This document shows, piece after piece, positions 51,829 through 61,785 of a DNA stretch of 64,000 nucleotides; the first letter of the stretch is position 1, and each line of letters opens with the position of its first letter. The stretch lies in assembly GCF_015594545.1 (NCBI RefSeq), contig NZ_JADIIO010000001.1:124001-188000 (forward strand). The letters run 5' to 3'. A model generated the notes under the pieces. It saw only the letters and a program-made list of their open reading frames with translations, made no database searches and had not been told where the DNA came from. The DNA is from Staphylococcus durrellii. GTDB taxonomy: Bacteria; Bacillota; Bacilli; Staphylococcales; Staphylococcaceae. A program made the translations under genes and the position numbers.

Positions 51829-54669
51829 ATGAAACGACAAAATAAAACAATACAACAAAGACAAAAATTTGCGATAAGAAAACTTAATGTAGGTATTGTA
51901 TCGGTATTATTTGGTACTTTTTGCTACTTAGGATTAAGTGATGAGTCAAAAGCTGCCGAAAGCAATGATAAAGGGACAACTCAGTTACAAAATACGCAAC
52001 AAAGTATATCGCCTCAAACTCAAAATAATGCTGCGAAGGCTAATAATCAAAATAATATATCTCAAACAACTCAAGGAAAACAACAACACGCTAACATAAT
52101 ATCTAATCGTGAAATTGAGCAACAACAGTCACATTCAGATGTAATCAATCAATCACCAGGTAATGCAACATCACAAGCGGATCTGAATAAAGCAAATAAC
52201 ACACAACAATCAACTCGTACTCAAAATGAGCAACAACAGCCACAATCATCAGTAACACCACCACAGACTAAAACTGCCAATCAACAAAATTCGGAAAATC
52301 ATGCCCACAAGAGCAATAACGGCAATGCAAACATTCAAAATAATACACAAGACGCTAGTAGAGTAAAAAGATCACTAGATAACCAAAAATCAACACCTGA
52401 ACCTGCTCATAAAGCTAACTTTAATGAAACGATAATTTTACCTCAAACAAATGCTAGACCAGTACAAGTAAAAGAAGTAAGAGAACAGGTATATCGCAAA
52501 TCGGTGCATGTTCTTAAAGTAGGTAAAAAAGCACAAACTTTAGGTGCGAATAGAGGGATAAACCAGGCACGTGACAGTCTTGGTTTTATTGTACCTGCAA
52601 ATACGAATTTGTATGTGAGACAAGTGAAGGGAAATAAGGCAGGTAACTTGCGTGTGAATTTAGTGACTAATGATAGTCATTTTAATAAAATTGCAACTGT
52701 AAATAGTAATGGTAGATGGACAGCGATTAAAACAACTATCGATAGTGCAGCATTCATTTACATGCCAAGAGGATTAGACAACGAACCACAGATTGAATAT
52801 TATGTAGAAAATAACTTAGGTAAAGCGCTACCTACTTATCGAAAAGGTTGGAATCAAAAGTTATTTGAACATAGATGGACTGAAGAAGATGCTAGTTATG
52901 CTTATGTAGATGGAACACACAGTTCATTTTTAATCCCTAAAATAGATCGTCATCACATACTAAATATGAAAAATAATACAAAAGATTATCAATTTAAAAA
53001 TCTGGATGAGTTAATAACATACTACGATAATATGATTACACAGTATAGTAAATGGGCGGGACTAAATAACGATGTTAATTCCGTTAACTTCAATAATGAA
53101 TCTAAATATTTCGCCTTTGCAAACAAACACGGTGGGGGAATAGCATATTATTCAGTAGACCATATAGCAACAAACAGCCCTTCAATTTCGAATTATTTAA
53201 CTAAGGGTTGGCTTGCATTACACGAAGTAGGTCATGGTTATGACGGTATAATGACGAATGACCCACATCTACCATTAGATGAAGTATGGAATAATATATT
53301 TGCCAATCAATATCAACAATATATAGAGAAAAAGAAAAATGGATGGTTATACAATAATAATCAACATCTATTCCAAGCAAATATCCATAATCGCATGATT
53401 AAAAATAACATGGAATTTGATATTCAGAGAGCGACACTTAAAGAACGTCTTGATTTTATGACGCGAATGGTGAGGTTGACGGGCATAGAAGGTCTAACAG
53501 CTATGTTACAAGATGTACGTGAAGAAGCAAGTAAGCACAATATAGCTACTGATTTGCCAAAGTGGATTAGTGAAAATTGGTTAGCAAAATATAATGCCAA
53601 TATTTTAGCATACTTCAATTTGTATAATATTCCAGTCTCCAAAGAGGTTGAGGATAAAATTGAATCATTGCAACAAACGTATGTCTATCCTTTGGCATTA
53701 TTAATTAATAATAGTGAAGAGCGCGAAAGATATGTAAAAAAACTAGGTTTAACTACTGAATATGAGCTTGTCAGATCTTCTGATTTAGCAGATACAAAAG
53801 TTAAAACAGATGTGCAAGTTAATCTACAGCTCAATGGTCATAAATTAGCAGAAGAAGCTGTAGTAAAGCTAGTAGATGGCAAAAAGGTTGTAGCTGAAGC
53901 AATAGTTCGAAATGGTATAGCGAACTTTGAGCGTGTAAGACCGGGAATATATAAAGTTGTAGCACCTCATTCGCAAATGAAAGCATTACCGAATCATACA
54001 TTTTTAATTGCCCGAGAAGGTAATGCTAATAATATAACGATTGCATACCCTAATGTTGATGAAAAGCAAACCTTTTATAACCAACGTTTGTCCTTAAAAG
54101 GGATAGGCAATAGAGAATTTCTAGGTATTAATTATAACCCGGGAAATGCAAGCATAACGATTCAACAGTATGCAGGATCACCACATGATTATTTTATAAA
54201 TGAATATGCACACATTAAAATTATTAAACAAAATGGTGAAGTACTGTTAGATGAATCAATTGTTGGTAATCACAATCTCGTTGCCAAAACACAACAGTTC
54301 TCATTAAATTATGGAGATAAAATTATTGTTAAGCATAGAGAACCTAAGAGTAGACGAGTGCTTCTACGTAGTGAAACTAAGAAATCTATAGAAGTGCCAT
54401 TTTCTGGAAATGAAACAATTACTTACACTTTAACGGATAAGGGATTCAAAATTAATGATGAAGCGGACTTTAGAACAAGTAGTCGTTATACAATGGCTGT
54501 TATAGCAGACATTCAAAGGCTTGAAAAAGAAATCAAGGACCGTCCTGATGGTGATTACAGGGTGATATTGAGTAAAATCGTGCGTAGTATTAATCACATT
54601 GATGCGCAATATCGAGAACTTATATTACAACGTGTAAAACCTTATCTCGATAAATTTAACCTTTCATAA
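51829..54669 (+). CDS. Secreted M60/enhancin-like metalloprotease with mucin-binding-like region
   Basis: 946 aa from ATG 51829; a TTG three codons upstream is a possible start. The N-terminus carries a YSIRK-type signal peptide (QKFAIRKLNVGIVSVLFGTF, cleavage after SKA). Residues about 45-190 are low-complexity Q/N/T/S repeats. Residues about 230-610 are an M60 peptidase: HEVGH at 465-469 and glutamate 485 make HExxH-X15-E. The segment from about 740, with SLKGIGNREFLGINYNPGNA and SPHDYFINEYAHIKI, resembles the mucin/carbohydrate-binding module of these enzymes. No LPXTG sorting signal is present; the protein ends DKFNLS, so it is secreted or otherwise held. It likely cuts O-glycosylated mucin-type proteins. 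Confidence 0.85.
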   Translation: MKRQNKTIQQRQKFAIRKLNVGIVSVLFGTFCYLGLSDESKAAESNDKGTTQLQNTQQSISPQTQNNAAKANNQNNISQTTQGKQQHANIISNREIEQQQSHSDVINQSPGNATSQADLNKANNTQQSTRTQNEQQQPQSSVTPPQTKTANQQNSENHAHKSNNGNANIQNNTQDASRVKRSLDNQKSTPEPAHKANFNETIILPQTNARPVQVKEVREQVYRKSVHVLKVGKKAQTLGANRGINQARDSLGFIVPANTNLYVRQVKGNKAGNLRVNLVTNDSHFNKIATVNSNGRWTAIKTTIDSAAFIYMPRGLDNEPQIEYYVENNLGKALPTYRKGWNQKLFEHRWTEEDASYAYVDGTHSSFLIPKIDRHHILNMKNNTKDYQFKNLDELITYYDNMITQYSKWAGLNNDVNSVNFNNESKYFAFANKHGGGIAYYSVDHIATNSPSISNYLTKGWLALHEVGHGYDGIMTNDPHLPLDEVWNNIFANQYQQYIEKKKNGWLYNNNQHLFQANIHNRMIKNNMEFDIQRATLKERLDFMTRMVRLTGIEGLTAMLQDVREEASKHNIATDLPKWISENWLAKYNANILAYFNLYNIPVSKEVEDKIESLQQTYVYPLALLINNSEERERYVKKLGLTTEYELVRSSDLADTKVKTDVQVNLQLNGHKLAEEAVVKLVDGKKVVAEAIVRNGIANFERVRPGIYKVVAPHSQMKALPNHTFLIAREGNANNITIAYPNVDEKQTFYNQRLSLKGIGNREFLGINYNPGNASITIQQYAGSPHDYFINEYAHIKIIKQNGEVLLDESIVGNHNLVAKTQQFSLNYGDKIIVKHREPKSRRVLLRSETKKSIEVPFSGNETITYTLTDKGFKINDEADFRTSSRYTMAVIADIQRLEKEIKDRPDGDYRVILSKIVRSINHIDAQYRELILQRVKPYLDKFNLS

Positions 54670-54670
54670 T

Positions 54671-54753
54671 CAATCTTCACATTTTCTGTGAAGATTAAAT
54701 AAAAGATACTTACACATTTAAATTTTTAGGTGTTGTAAGTGTCTTTTTTTATA
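54671..54753 (+). terminator. Tandem terminator hairpins after the M60 gene
   Basis: First hairpin: AATCTTCACA / TGTGAAGATT around TTTTC (about 54672-54696). Second: AGATACTTACA / TGTAAGTGTCT with a long loop, followed by TTTTTTT (about 54706-54753). The second has the classic T-run. Confidence 0.8.
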
Positions 54754-54917
54754 CATATAGCATGCAAAAAAATAAGTTTTGCAACACTTATAACGGGAAT
54801 TAAGTAAGAACAATGAATTCAGTGATTTAATCAAAGGACATAACTATTTTACTAATAATTTATATTTATATATTCAATAAAAAAGCGTCATGATTAATCA
54901 CGTAGGGGAGTGAAATG

Positions 54918-56432
54918 ATGAAAAAAGTATTACTAACTGGAGCCACTGGCTATATTGGTGGACATCTAAAAGCGAAATTAAAAGAAAAGTATGAGGTTAT
55001 TGCAGTTTCAAGAAATATCGATAATAAACCTCAAGAAACTAATGTTACTTGGCGAGCTGCGGACATGTTTGATTTAGAAGAAACTGAAAAAGTCATGCAA
55101 GACGTTGATACTGCAGTTTATTTAGTACATTCTATGATGCCAAACGCCAAATTAACGCAAGCGAATTTTGAAGATATGGATGCTTTACTGGCCGATAACT
55201 TTGCTAAAGCAGCGAAGGCTAATGGCGTTAAACATATAGTGTTTATGAGTGGTTTAATACCTGACGCCGAGGAATTATCACCACATTTAAGAAGCCGCTT
55301 AGAGTGCGAACGTATATTAGGATCTTATGGAATTCCGGTAAGTACATTACGTGCGGGTTTGATTATTGGTTCTCAAGGAAGTTCTTATCCCATCTTGAAA
55401 AAACTAGTTGAGCGTTTACCAATGCTATTGTTACCGAGTTGGGCTTATAATACAACATTACCGGTGGCTATCGAAGATGTTATTAATGGATTAGAACACA
55501 TGGTCGACAGAAATCCTAATCAAAATGAATCGATTGATATCGGTGGCCCAGAACATATGACTTATAAAGATTTATTCAGTCATACTGCACATGTGCTTGA
55601 TAAAAAATTACCAATGTTCGATGTCCCAATTATTCCTATTTGGCTAAGTAAGTATTGGGTGAAGCTAGTTTCGGGAGTTCCAAAAGAAATGGTCTATCCC
55701 TTAATGGATAGTTTGATTCATGATATGACAAGACACAAAGACAAAATGGTTGAAGATATTTCTATAGGTGAAATCGGTTTTGAAAAAAGCGTTGAACGCG
55801 CGCTTCAAGAAGAACAATCTACGTCACCTAAACCTAAGAAAAAGAAAAAATCAAAGCAATCATTACAAATTAAAGATGTGCGAGCAATAACACGTATATC
55901 AGTACCTGAAAACTTTACGATGAATAACGTAGCGAGTACCTACGGAGACTTTCTAAATAAAATAACTCTTAATATGGTAGAAAGTGCTATCGATGAAAAT
56001 TATTTTACAATTAAATTGTTGTGGTTAGACAAGGTTTTATTATTATTAGAAAAAGATCATAAAGCCTCAGACGATGATCGTGTAGTATATCAAATTATTG
56101 GTGGTGAGCTAGCCTATGCTGATAATGGTGGCAGTGCGACTTTAGAATTCCGTAGATTAATTAATTCGTCGCAAGGATTGGTAGCACTGCAAGAATATCA
56201 ACCGACCTTACCGTGGTTTGTTTATAAATTTACACAAGCAAGACTCCACAAAACTGTAATGAACTTATTCGCATTGGAAATGCAAAAGCTGGCTCGTAAC
56301 AAACCTGCGACAGTAAATAAAGTAGTTAAACTGGCATGTCCTGTCATTATAGGTGCAGCAAGTATATTAGCTGCTAAAAAAACTAAATCATATTTGGCAA
56401 AAAACAATAATATGTCAAACGCAGAACTATAA
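54918..56432 (+). CDS. NAD(P)-binding SDR-like protein with C-terminal membrane tail
   Basis: 504 aa; ATG 54918 has the better spacing to AGGGGAG than ATG 54915. Residues 1-290 are an atypical short-chain dehydrogenase/NmrA-like domain (VLLTGATGYIGGHLKAKL, VYLVHSMMPNAKL, HIVFMSGLIPDAEELSPHLRSRLECERIL). A lysine-rich linker follows (PKKKKKSKQ), then a DUF2867-like domain of about 130 residues. The end is a hydrophobic helix (LACPVIIGAASILAA) and the tail LAKNNNMSNAEL. That tail is repeated exactly in the next 43-aa protein. It starts an operon with TspO and carotenoid genes, so a redox role at the membrane, possibly in terpenoid metabolism, is conceivable. Confidence 0.8.
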   Translation: MKKVLLTGATGYIGGHLKAKLKEKYEVIAVSRNIDNKPQETNVTWRAADMFDLEETEKVMQDVDTAVYLVHSMMPNAKLTQANFEDMDALLADNFAKAAKANGVKHIVFMSGLIPDAEELSPHLRSRLECERILGSYGIPVSTLRAGLIIGSQGSSYPILKKLVERLPMLLLPSWAYNTTLPVAIEDVINGLEHMVDRNPNQNESIDIGGPEHMTYKDLFSHTAHVLDKKLPMFDVPIIPIWLSKYWVKLVSGVPKEMVYPLMDSLIHDMTRHKDKMVEDISIGEIGFEKSVERALQEEQSTSPKPKKKKKSKQSLQIKDVRAITRISVPENFTMNNVASTYGDFLNKITLNMVESAIDENYFTIKLLWLDKVLLLLEKDHKASDDDRVVYQIIGGELAYADNGGSATLEFRRLINSSQGLVALQEYQPTLPWFVYKFTQARLHKTVMNLFALEMQKLARNKPATVNKVVKLACPVIIGAASILAAKKTKSYLAKNNNMSNAEL

Positions 56433-56445
56433 AAGGAGAATGATT

Positions 56446-56577
56446 ATGAATAATTTAAAACTAATTTTAACAATAGTGGGGTCAATACTAGGTATAGGTG
56501 TTATCGGAGCAATAGTATTGAAGCAAATAAAATCATGTTTAGCTAAAAATAATAATATGTCTAATGCAGAGTTATAG
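56446..56577 (+). CDS. 43-aa membrane peptide sharing the SDR C-terminal tail
   Basis: ATG 56446 follows AAAAGGAGAATGATT. The product starts MNNLKLILTIVGSILGIGVI and ends LAKNNNMSNAEL. Residues 5-25 form one membrane helix; the last 12 residues equal the C-terminus of the upstream SDR protein, and both tails follow a hydrophobic helix and a short basic stretch. The two copies differ at several synonymous positions, so the peptide level has been conserved. The gene lies 13 bases after the SDR gene and 12 before tspO, so it is co-transcribed. No family is recognised. Confidence 0.75.
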   Translation: MNNLKLILTIVGSILGIGVIGAIVLKQIKSCLAKNNNMSNAEL

Positions 56578-56589
56578 GGGTGTCTTATA

Positions 56590-57075
56590 ATGAAATACAT
56601 TAAATTAATTGCTCAAGCGCTATTGCCATTTATAGGCGGCAATCTAATAGGTAAATATGCTGTCAAAAATGCGCGCAAAGATTACCGACAAAATGTTAAG
56701 CCCCCACTATCGCCGCCAGGATATATTTTCCCAATTGTGTGGCCAATCTTATACGTTAGTATGGGTATAGCATATGTTTCGGCTAAAAAGAAAGCGCATA
56801 ATAGCGCCATAATAAGTAGTGTTCACTATACGCAACTAGGATTGAACTTCTTATGGTCATTACTTTATTTCAGATATAAATTACGTGGTGCTGCTGTAGT
56901 TGAGAGTTATGTCTTATTTACTGCCGTTACGACAGCAACTGTAACGTATTACCAAGCCAATAAAACAAGCGGTACGCTAATGTTACCTTATGTAGCATGG
57001 TCAGGATATGCCAGCTATTTAGCTACTGGTAATTGGATATTAAATAAAGACAAAGCTTACTATTCAAATAATTAA
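56590..57075 (+). CDS. tspO: TspO/MBR-family protein
   Basis: 161 aa with five hydrophobic segments. The family motif is clear: KPPLSPPGYIFPIVWPILYVSMGIAYV near residues 38-64, and WSLLYFRYKLRGAAVVES and LPYVAWSGYASYLATGNWILN later, giving the tryptophan-rich TspO pattern. TspO proteins bind porphyrins and related ligands in membranes and affect pigment production in some bacteria. The gene sits directly before crtO, so a link with carotenoid formation or photo-oxidative stress is likely. TTATAGGGGTGTCTTATA precedes ATG. Confidence 0.9.
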   Translation: MKYIKLIAQALLPFIGGNLIGKYAVKNARKDYRQNVKPPLSPPGYIFPIVWPILYVSMGIAYVSAKKKAHNSAIISSVHYTQLGLNFLWSLLYFRYKLRGAAVVESYVLFTAVTTATVTYYQANKTSGTLMLPYVAWSGYASYLATGNWILNKDKAYYSNN

Positions 57076-57089
57076 ATGAGGTGCCAACT

Positions 57090-57548
57090 ATGAAAAAAGC
57101 AGCAATCTTCTGCACGCTCTATTGGTTTGTTGTACACATGTCGTTGTCACTATTAGGTACCTTTATGCCGGATCACTTCTTTACGAATAAACGTAGGTAC
57201 TTTAAAACATTTAGCTGGGAACACAATGGCCAATTTTGGCAGCAATATTTTAAAGTTAAGTTATGGAAAGATTATTTACCTGATGGTAGTAAAATGAATC
57301 CTAAAGTAAAAAGTAAAAGACAGCTAACAAACTTTAATGATAAAGAAAATATAAAAATATTTATCATTGAAACACGAAGAGCGGAATTTATTCATTTATT
57401 ATGTATAATTCCAGGATTTATTTTTTATAATAAGCGACCGTTAATTAAATATATAAATATAATTTACCCATTTGTAGCAAATGCGCCGTTTATTATAGCG
57501 CAACGCTATAACCGACCGAAGTTGGAACGTTTGTATAAAAAATTATAA
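57090..57548 (+). CDS. crtO: Glycosyl-4,4'-diaponeurosporenoate acyltransferase
   Basis: 152 aa from ATG 57090 (AATGAGGTGCCAACT; a GTG three codons upstream is inside that site). It matches CrtO in size and pattern: YWFVVHMSLSLLGTFMPDHFF, SWEHNGQFWQQYFKVKLWKDYLPDG and IETRRAEFIHLLCIIPGF, with two or three membrane segments. CrtO adds a fatty acyl chain to the glucose of the carotenoid glycoside, the last step of staphyloxanthin formation. It precedes crtP by 18 bases. Confidence 0.92.
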   Translation: MKKAAIFCTLYWFVVHMSLSLLGTFMPDHFFTNKRRYFKTFSWEHNGQFWQQYFKVKLWKDYLPDGSKMNPKVKSKRQLTNFNDKENIKIFIIETRRAEFIHLLCIIPGFIFYNKRPLIKYINIIYPFVANAPFIIAQRYNRPKLERLYKKL

Positions 57549-57566
57549 TTTTAAGGAGGTGAGGTT

Positions 57567-59054
57567 ATGAATAATCAGCATGTGGCAGTCATTGGTGGTG
57601 GCTTAGGAGGCATAAGCGCTGCTATTAGAATGGCTCAAGAAGGTTATCAAGTCGATTTGTATGAGCAAAACAAACATATTGGAGGTAAAGTAAATAGACT
57701 TGAAACAGAAGGTTTTGGATTTGATTTAGGACCATCTATATTAACGATGCCTAAAATATTTCAACAGCTATTCAGTTATAGTAACAAGCAGCTCGCAGAT
57801 TATGTCGAAATTCAACGATTAGATTTGCAAATACGCAACTTTTATCCTGATGCAACGGTCATTGATTTATTTGAATCTGTCGATACAACAATAGACAATA
57901 ATGCAACCTTAGATGAACAAGATCGCCAAGAGTTAACTCGTTTTTTTGATTATGCACAAAAAATACATCGAATAACTGAAAAAGGGTATTTTGGCAAAGG
58001 ATTAGATACCATTCCTGAATTGATTAAATTTCATGGTCCAATTAACTCTCTAAGGCAGTTTGATTTCTTTTCAACGATGCAACAAGCCATTAATAAGCGA
58101 GTAAGTAGTCCATATTTAAGACAGATGTTGGGTTATTTTATTAAATATGTTGGATCTTCAGCATATGATGCGCCGGCTGTTTTAACTTTATTGCCTCAAA
58201 TGCAACATGAACAAGGATTGTGGTACGTGAAGGGGGGAATTCATAAGTTAGTCGAAGCTTTAGAACAGTTAGCCAAAGAAGAAGGCGTAAATATTCATTT
58301 GAATAATAAAATAAAACATCTATCTCATAATCAAAATAGAGTCAGTTCCATTGTGTTAGAAGATGGTCATATCGTATATGCCGACTATATTATTTCAAAT
58401 ATGGAAGTCATACCGGTTTATCGAGATTTATTACATTTTAAACAAGAAGTTATTGATAAACTTGAAACTAAATTTGAACCAGCCAGTTCTGGTTACGTGA
58501 TGCATCTTGGCGTAAATAAAAAATATCCAGCTCTTAAGCATCATAACTTTTTCTTTTCTGGCGACGCCGAAATTAATTATGATGAGGTATTTAAAGAATA
58601 TCAGCTACCATCAGATCCCACGATTTACGTTGTAAATGTAAATAAGACCGATGAAAGCCAAGCGCCTGATGGTTATGAAAATATTAAAGTTTTACCTCAT
58701 ATTCCTTATCTACAAGAACAACCATTTTCAGTAGAACAATATGCGCTATTTCGTGAACGCATATTAGAAAAACTTGAAAATATGGGTTTAGATAATTTAA
58801 GGGAACATATTATATATGAAGATATTTGGACACCTCATGACATAGAAAGTACTTATAGCTCTAATAAGGGAGCAATATATGGCGTTGTTTCCGATAAAAA
58901 GAAAAATCATGGCTTTAAGTTTCCAAAACATAGTCAGTATTACGATAATTTATATTTTGTTGGTGGTTCAGTCAATCCAGGCCCAGGTATGCCAATGGTA
59001 ACTCTTAGTGGTATGCAAGTGGCGGATAAAATACTAAAAGCCGATAGAAAGTAG
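57567..59054 (+). CDS. crtP: 4,4'-diaponeurosporene oxidase
   Basis: 495 aa FAD enzyme of the phytoene-desaturase superfamily. The N-terminal [30 protein letters not shown] is the dinucleotide fold; [20 protein letters not shown] and C-terminal [28 protein letters not shown] are typical. CrtP oxidises the terminal methyl of 4,4'-diaponeurosporene. It is distinguished from CrtN by position (between crtO and crtQ) and by its resemblance to the oxidase branch. TTTTAAGGAGGTGAGGTT precedes ATG. It ends seven bases before crtQ. Confidence 0.92.
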   Translation: MNNQHVAVIGGGLGGISAAIRMAQEGYQVDLYEQNKHIGGKVNRLETEGFGFDLGPSILTMPKIFQQLFSYSNKQLADYVEIQRLDLQIRNFYPDATVIDLFESVDTTIDNNATLDEQDRQELTRFFDYAQKIHRITEKGYFGKGLDTIPELIKFHGPINSLRQFDFFSTMQQAINKRVSSPYLRQMLGYFIKYVGSSAYDAPAVLTLLPQMQHEQGLWYVKGGIHKLVEALEQLAKEEGVNIHLNNKIKHLSHNQNRVSSIVLEDGHIVYADYIISNMEVIPVYRDLLHFKQEVIDKLETKFEPASSGYVMHLGVNKKYPALKHHNFFFSGDAEINYDEVFKEYQLPSDPTIYVVNVNKTDESQAPDGYENIKVLPHIPYLQEQPFSVEQYALFRERILEKLENMGLDNLREHIIYEDIWTPHDIESTYSSNKGAIYGVVSDKKKNHGFKFPKHSQYYDNLYFVGGSVNPGPGMPMVTLSGMQVADKILKADRK

Positions 59055-59061
59055 TGATGAA

Positions 59062-60180
59062 ATGGTAACTGCTATTATTATTTGCATTTTAATCATTCTA
59101 TTACTTTGCGCAATGCTCAGTGGTTTCTTAATGTTTCGCTACAGGCGTCGTATTACGTTCGAACATAATCCTGCTGACTTTTATGAAGCAACCATCATTA
59201 TCCCAGCACGTAATGAAGCAACAAATTTACCCCATTTACTTACTTCTTTAAATAAATATGAAGGTATAGAAATTATTGTAATGGATGACCAATCCACAGA
59301 TAATACTAAAGATATTGCTAAAAGTTATGGAGTAAAAGTATATGATATGCCTCAAAATAAGGAATGGCAAGGTAAATCATATGTTTGTTGGGAAGGTGCC
59401 AAAAAAGCACAGTACTCTTTATTATTATTTTTAGATGCTGACGTGCGATTAGCACAACGTTATAGTCTTGAACATATTTTCCATAAATATAAGCATCAAA
59501 ATTATAGAGGATTACTTACTATTCAGCCTTATCACCGTATTAATAAATTATACGAAAACTTTTCAGCTATCTTTAATCTAATGACAGTAATTGGTTTAAA
59601 TGTGTTTTCATATAACACAACGCCGGATGATGAAAAAGGTGCTTTTGGCCCTATTTTATGTACTAATAAAGCAGACTACATTAAAACCAAGGGACATTAT
59701 AATGCACGTCATTCAATTATAGAAGGGTTTGCCATAAGTAAGGCATATAATAAAATGCACTTACCTGTTGAACTGTATGAAGGTGTGGGGGTAGCAGATT
59801 TTCGAATGTATCCTAATGGGCTGAGTGAACTTATTGGTGGTTGGTCTAAGCATATCGCTGCTGGATCGAGTATGACAAAGAAATCAGTAATACGGCTTAT
59901 ATTAACTTGGCTAAGCGGTTCAGTTTTAAGCTTAATAATTCTTATATTATCAATGACTTTCAATATTGGACAAGTACTTTTTTGCGTAGCGTTATACACA
60001 ATATATAGTTTGCAATTTACATTGTTTATGCGAAGAATAGGTAACTTTAATGTATTTGTGTTGTTTTTACTTCATCCTTTCTTATTTCTATTCTTTATAG
60101 TGATATTTGCCAAATCGTGGATTGATATAAATTTAATAAAAACAGTGAAATGGAAAGGCAGAAAGATTAAAACTAAATAA
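59062..60180 (+). CDS. crtQ: 4,4'-diaponeurosporenoate glycosyltransferase
   Basis: 372 aa, GT2-family enzyme with an N-terminal membrane helix (residues 2-25) and two or three C-terminal ones. Catalytic motifs: IIPARNEATNLPHLLTSL, IIVMDDQSTDNTKDIA, LLLFLDADVRL (DxD) and a later acidic segment VGVADFRMYPNG. CrtQ transfers glucose from UDP-glucose to the carotenoid carboxylate. The ribosome site is modest (GTAGTGATGAA). In S. aureus crtM follows; here a 103-base gap leads directly to crtN. Confidence 0.92.
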   Translation: MVTAIIICILIILLLCAMLSGFLMFRYRRRITFEHNPADFYEATIIIPARNEATNLPHLLTSLNKYEGIEIIVMDDQSTDNTKDIAKSYGVKVYDMPQNKEWQGKSYVCWEGAKKAQYSLLLFLDADVRLAQRYSLEHIFHKYKHQNYRGLLTIQPYHRINKLYENFSAIFNLMTVIGLNVFSYNTTPDDEKGAFGPILCTNKADYIKTKGHYNARHSIIEGFAISKAYNKMHLPVELYEGVGVADFRMYPNGLSELIGGWSKHIAAGSSMTKKSVIRLILTWLSGSVLSLIILILSMTFNIGQVLFCVALYTIYSLQFTLFMRRIGNFNVFVLFLLHPFLFLFFIVIFAKSWIDINLIKTVKWKGRKIKTK

Positions 60181-60283
60181 ATGATTTATCAAATAGGTTT
60201 ATATTGTAAAGAAAATGACCAACATTAGCGTAGTTTTTAAACGACTACAATAAACATAATAAAATATAGTAAGGATGATAAAG

Positions 60284-61780
60284 TTGAATATTGGAATTAT
60301 AGGCGCAGGTGTAACGGGTTTAGCAGCCGCGGCAAGATTGTCCGCACAAGGTCATGATGTCGTGCTATATGAAAAAAATGAACAAGTTGGCGGAAGAATG
60401 AGTCAAATTCAAAGTAAAGGCTACACTTTTGATATGGGGCCTACGATCGTAATGATGCCAGAAATATATCGAGATGTTTTTAAATATGCACATAAAAGCA
60501 TAGATGATTACCTTGATATGAACCAATTAGCACATATTTACGATGTTTACTTTAGTAAAGATGATAAAGTGACTGTGCCTACGGATTTAGCTGAATTGCA
60601 GCACACTTTAGAAAGTTTAGAACCTGGATCAACACATGGTTTTATGTCATTTTTAACCGACATATATAAAAGATATGAAATCGCACGTAAGCATTTTTTA
60701 GAACGTACATTTAGAAAACCTTCTGATTTTTTTAACTTGCATACTTTATACCAAGGATTGCGCTTGAAGACGTTTAACAATGCCAGTGACTTAATTAGTG
60801 ATTATGTAGATAATGAAAAAATCCAAAAACTATTAGCGTTTCAAACGTTATATATAGGTATTGATCCTAAAAGAACGCCTTCATTATATACCATGATACC
60901 GATGGTCGAAATGATGTTTGGCGTACATTACATCAAAGGTGGCATGTATCAATATACTAAAGCACTAGAACAACTTAATTATGATTTAGGTACGGAAATT
61001 ATTACCGAAGCACCTATCGATGAAATTATTATTGATTCTAGATATAAGCGTGCCGAAGGACTAAAGGTAAATGGTGAAATTAAGAAATTTGATAAAATTT
61101 TATGTACGGCAGATTTTCCTTATGCAGTTCAAAATCTAATTTCAGAACCTAATGCTTTAAAAAATTATAGTACTGACAAAATAGAAAAAATGGATTACTC
61201 ATGTTCTGCATTTTTACTCTATATGGGTATAGATAAAGACTTATCTGACGATATATTAATTCATAATGTTATTTTTTCTGAAGGATTTGATCAAAATATC
61301 GATGAGATTTTCAATGGGAAAATGCCAGAAGATCCATCTATTTATGTTTATGCACCTAGTGTGGTAGATCCATCATTAGCACCACAGGGTAAAACAGCTC
61401 TCTATATATTAATGCCGATTTCCGAACTGAAAATAGGCGAAATGGACTGGTCTAATCCTGAGACGATTGAGCACACTAAGCAATTAATTTATAATAAGCT
61501 TAGTACGATTGATAGTTTAAAAGATGTACAAGAACATATTGAAACTGAAATTGCTTTTACACCGCAAGATTTCGAATCACGATATAATGCTAAGTTTGGC
61601 TCGGCGTTTGGTTTAATGCCAACATTGGCACAAAGTAACTATTATCGTCCTCCAAATGTGAGCTGGGATTATGATAATTTATACTTTGCAGGTGCGAGTG
61701 CCCATCCAGGTTCTGGCGTGCCGATTGTATTAACAAGTGCAAAAATCACAGTAGAGGCTATGTTAGAAGATATTGAGTAA
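60284..61780 (+). CDS. crtN: Dehydrosqualene (diapophytoene) desaturase
   Basis: 498 aa if TTG 60284 is used, which fits AAGGA at eight bases and the family N-terminus (MNIGIIGAGVTGLAAAARLSAQGHDVVLYEKN); ATG 60275 touches the ribosome site. The FAD motif, YTFDMGPTIVMMPEIYRDVF and YFAGASAHPGSGVPIVLTSAKITVEAML are typical of CrtN. It desaturates dehydrosqualene to 4,4'-diaponeurosporene. No crtM lies in the gap 60181-60283, which contains only AT-rich DNA. A strong terminator follows. Confidence 0.92.
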   Translation: MNIGIIGAGVTGLAAAARLSAQGHDVVLYEKNEQVGGRMSQIQSKGYTFDMGPTIVMMPEIYRDVFKYAHKSIDDYLDMNQLAHIYDVYFSKDDKVTVPTDLAELQHTLESLEPGSTHGFMSFLTDIYKRYEIARKHFLERTFRKPSDFFNLHTLYQGLRLKTFNNASDLISDYVDNEKIQKLLAFQTLYIGIDPKRTPSLYTMIPMVEMMFGVHYIKGGMYQYTKALEQLNYDLGTEIITEAPIDEIIIDSRYKRAEGLKVNGEIKKFDKILCTADFPYAVQNLISEPNALKNYSTDKIEKMDYSCSAFLLYMGIDKDLSDDILIHNVIFSEGFDQNIDEIFNGKMPEDPSIYVYAPSVVDPSLAPQGKTALYILMPISELKIGEMDWSNPETIEHTKQLIYNKLSTIDSLKDVQEHIETEIAFTPQDFESRYNAKFGSAFGLMPTLAQSNYYRPPNVSWDYDNLYFAGASAHPGSGVPIVLTSAKITVEAMLEDIE

Positions 61781-61785
61781 TAAAA

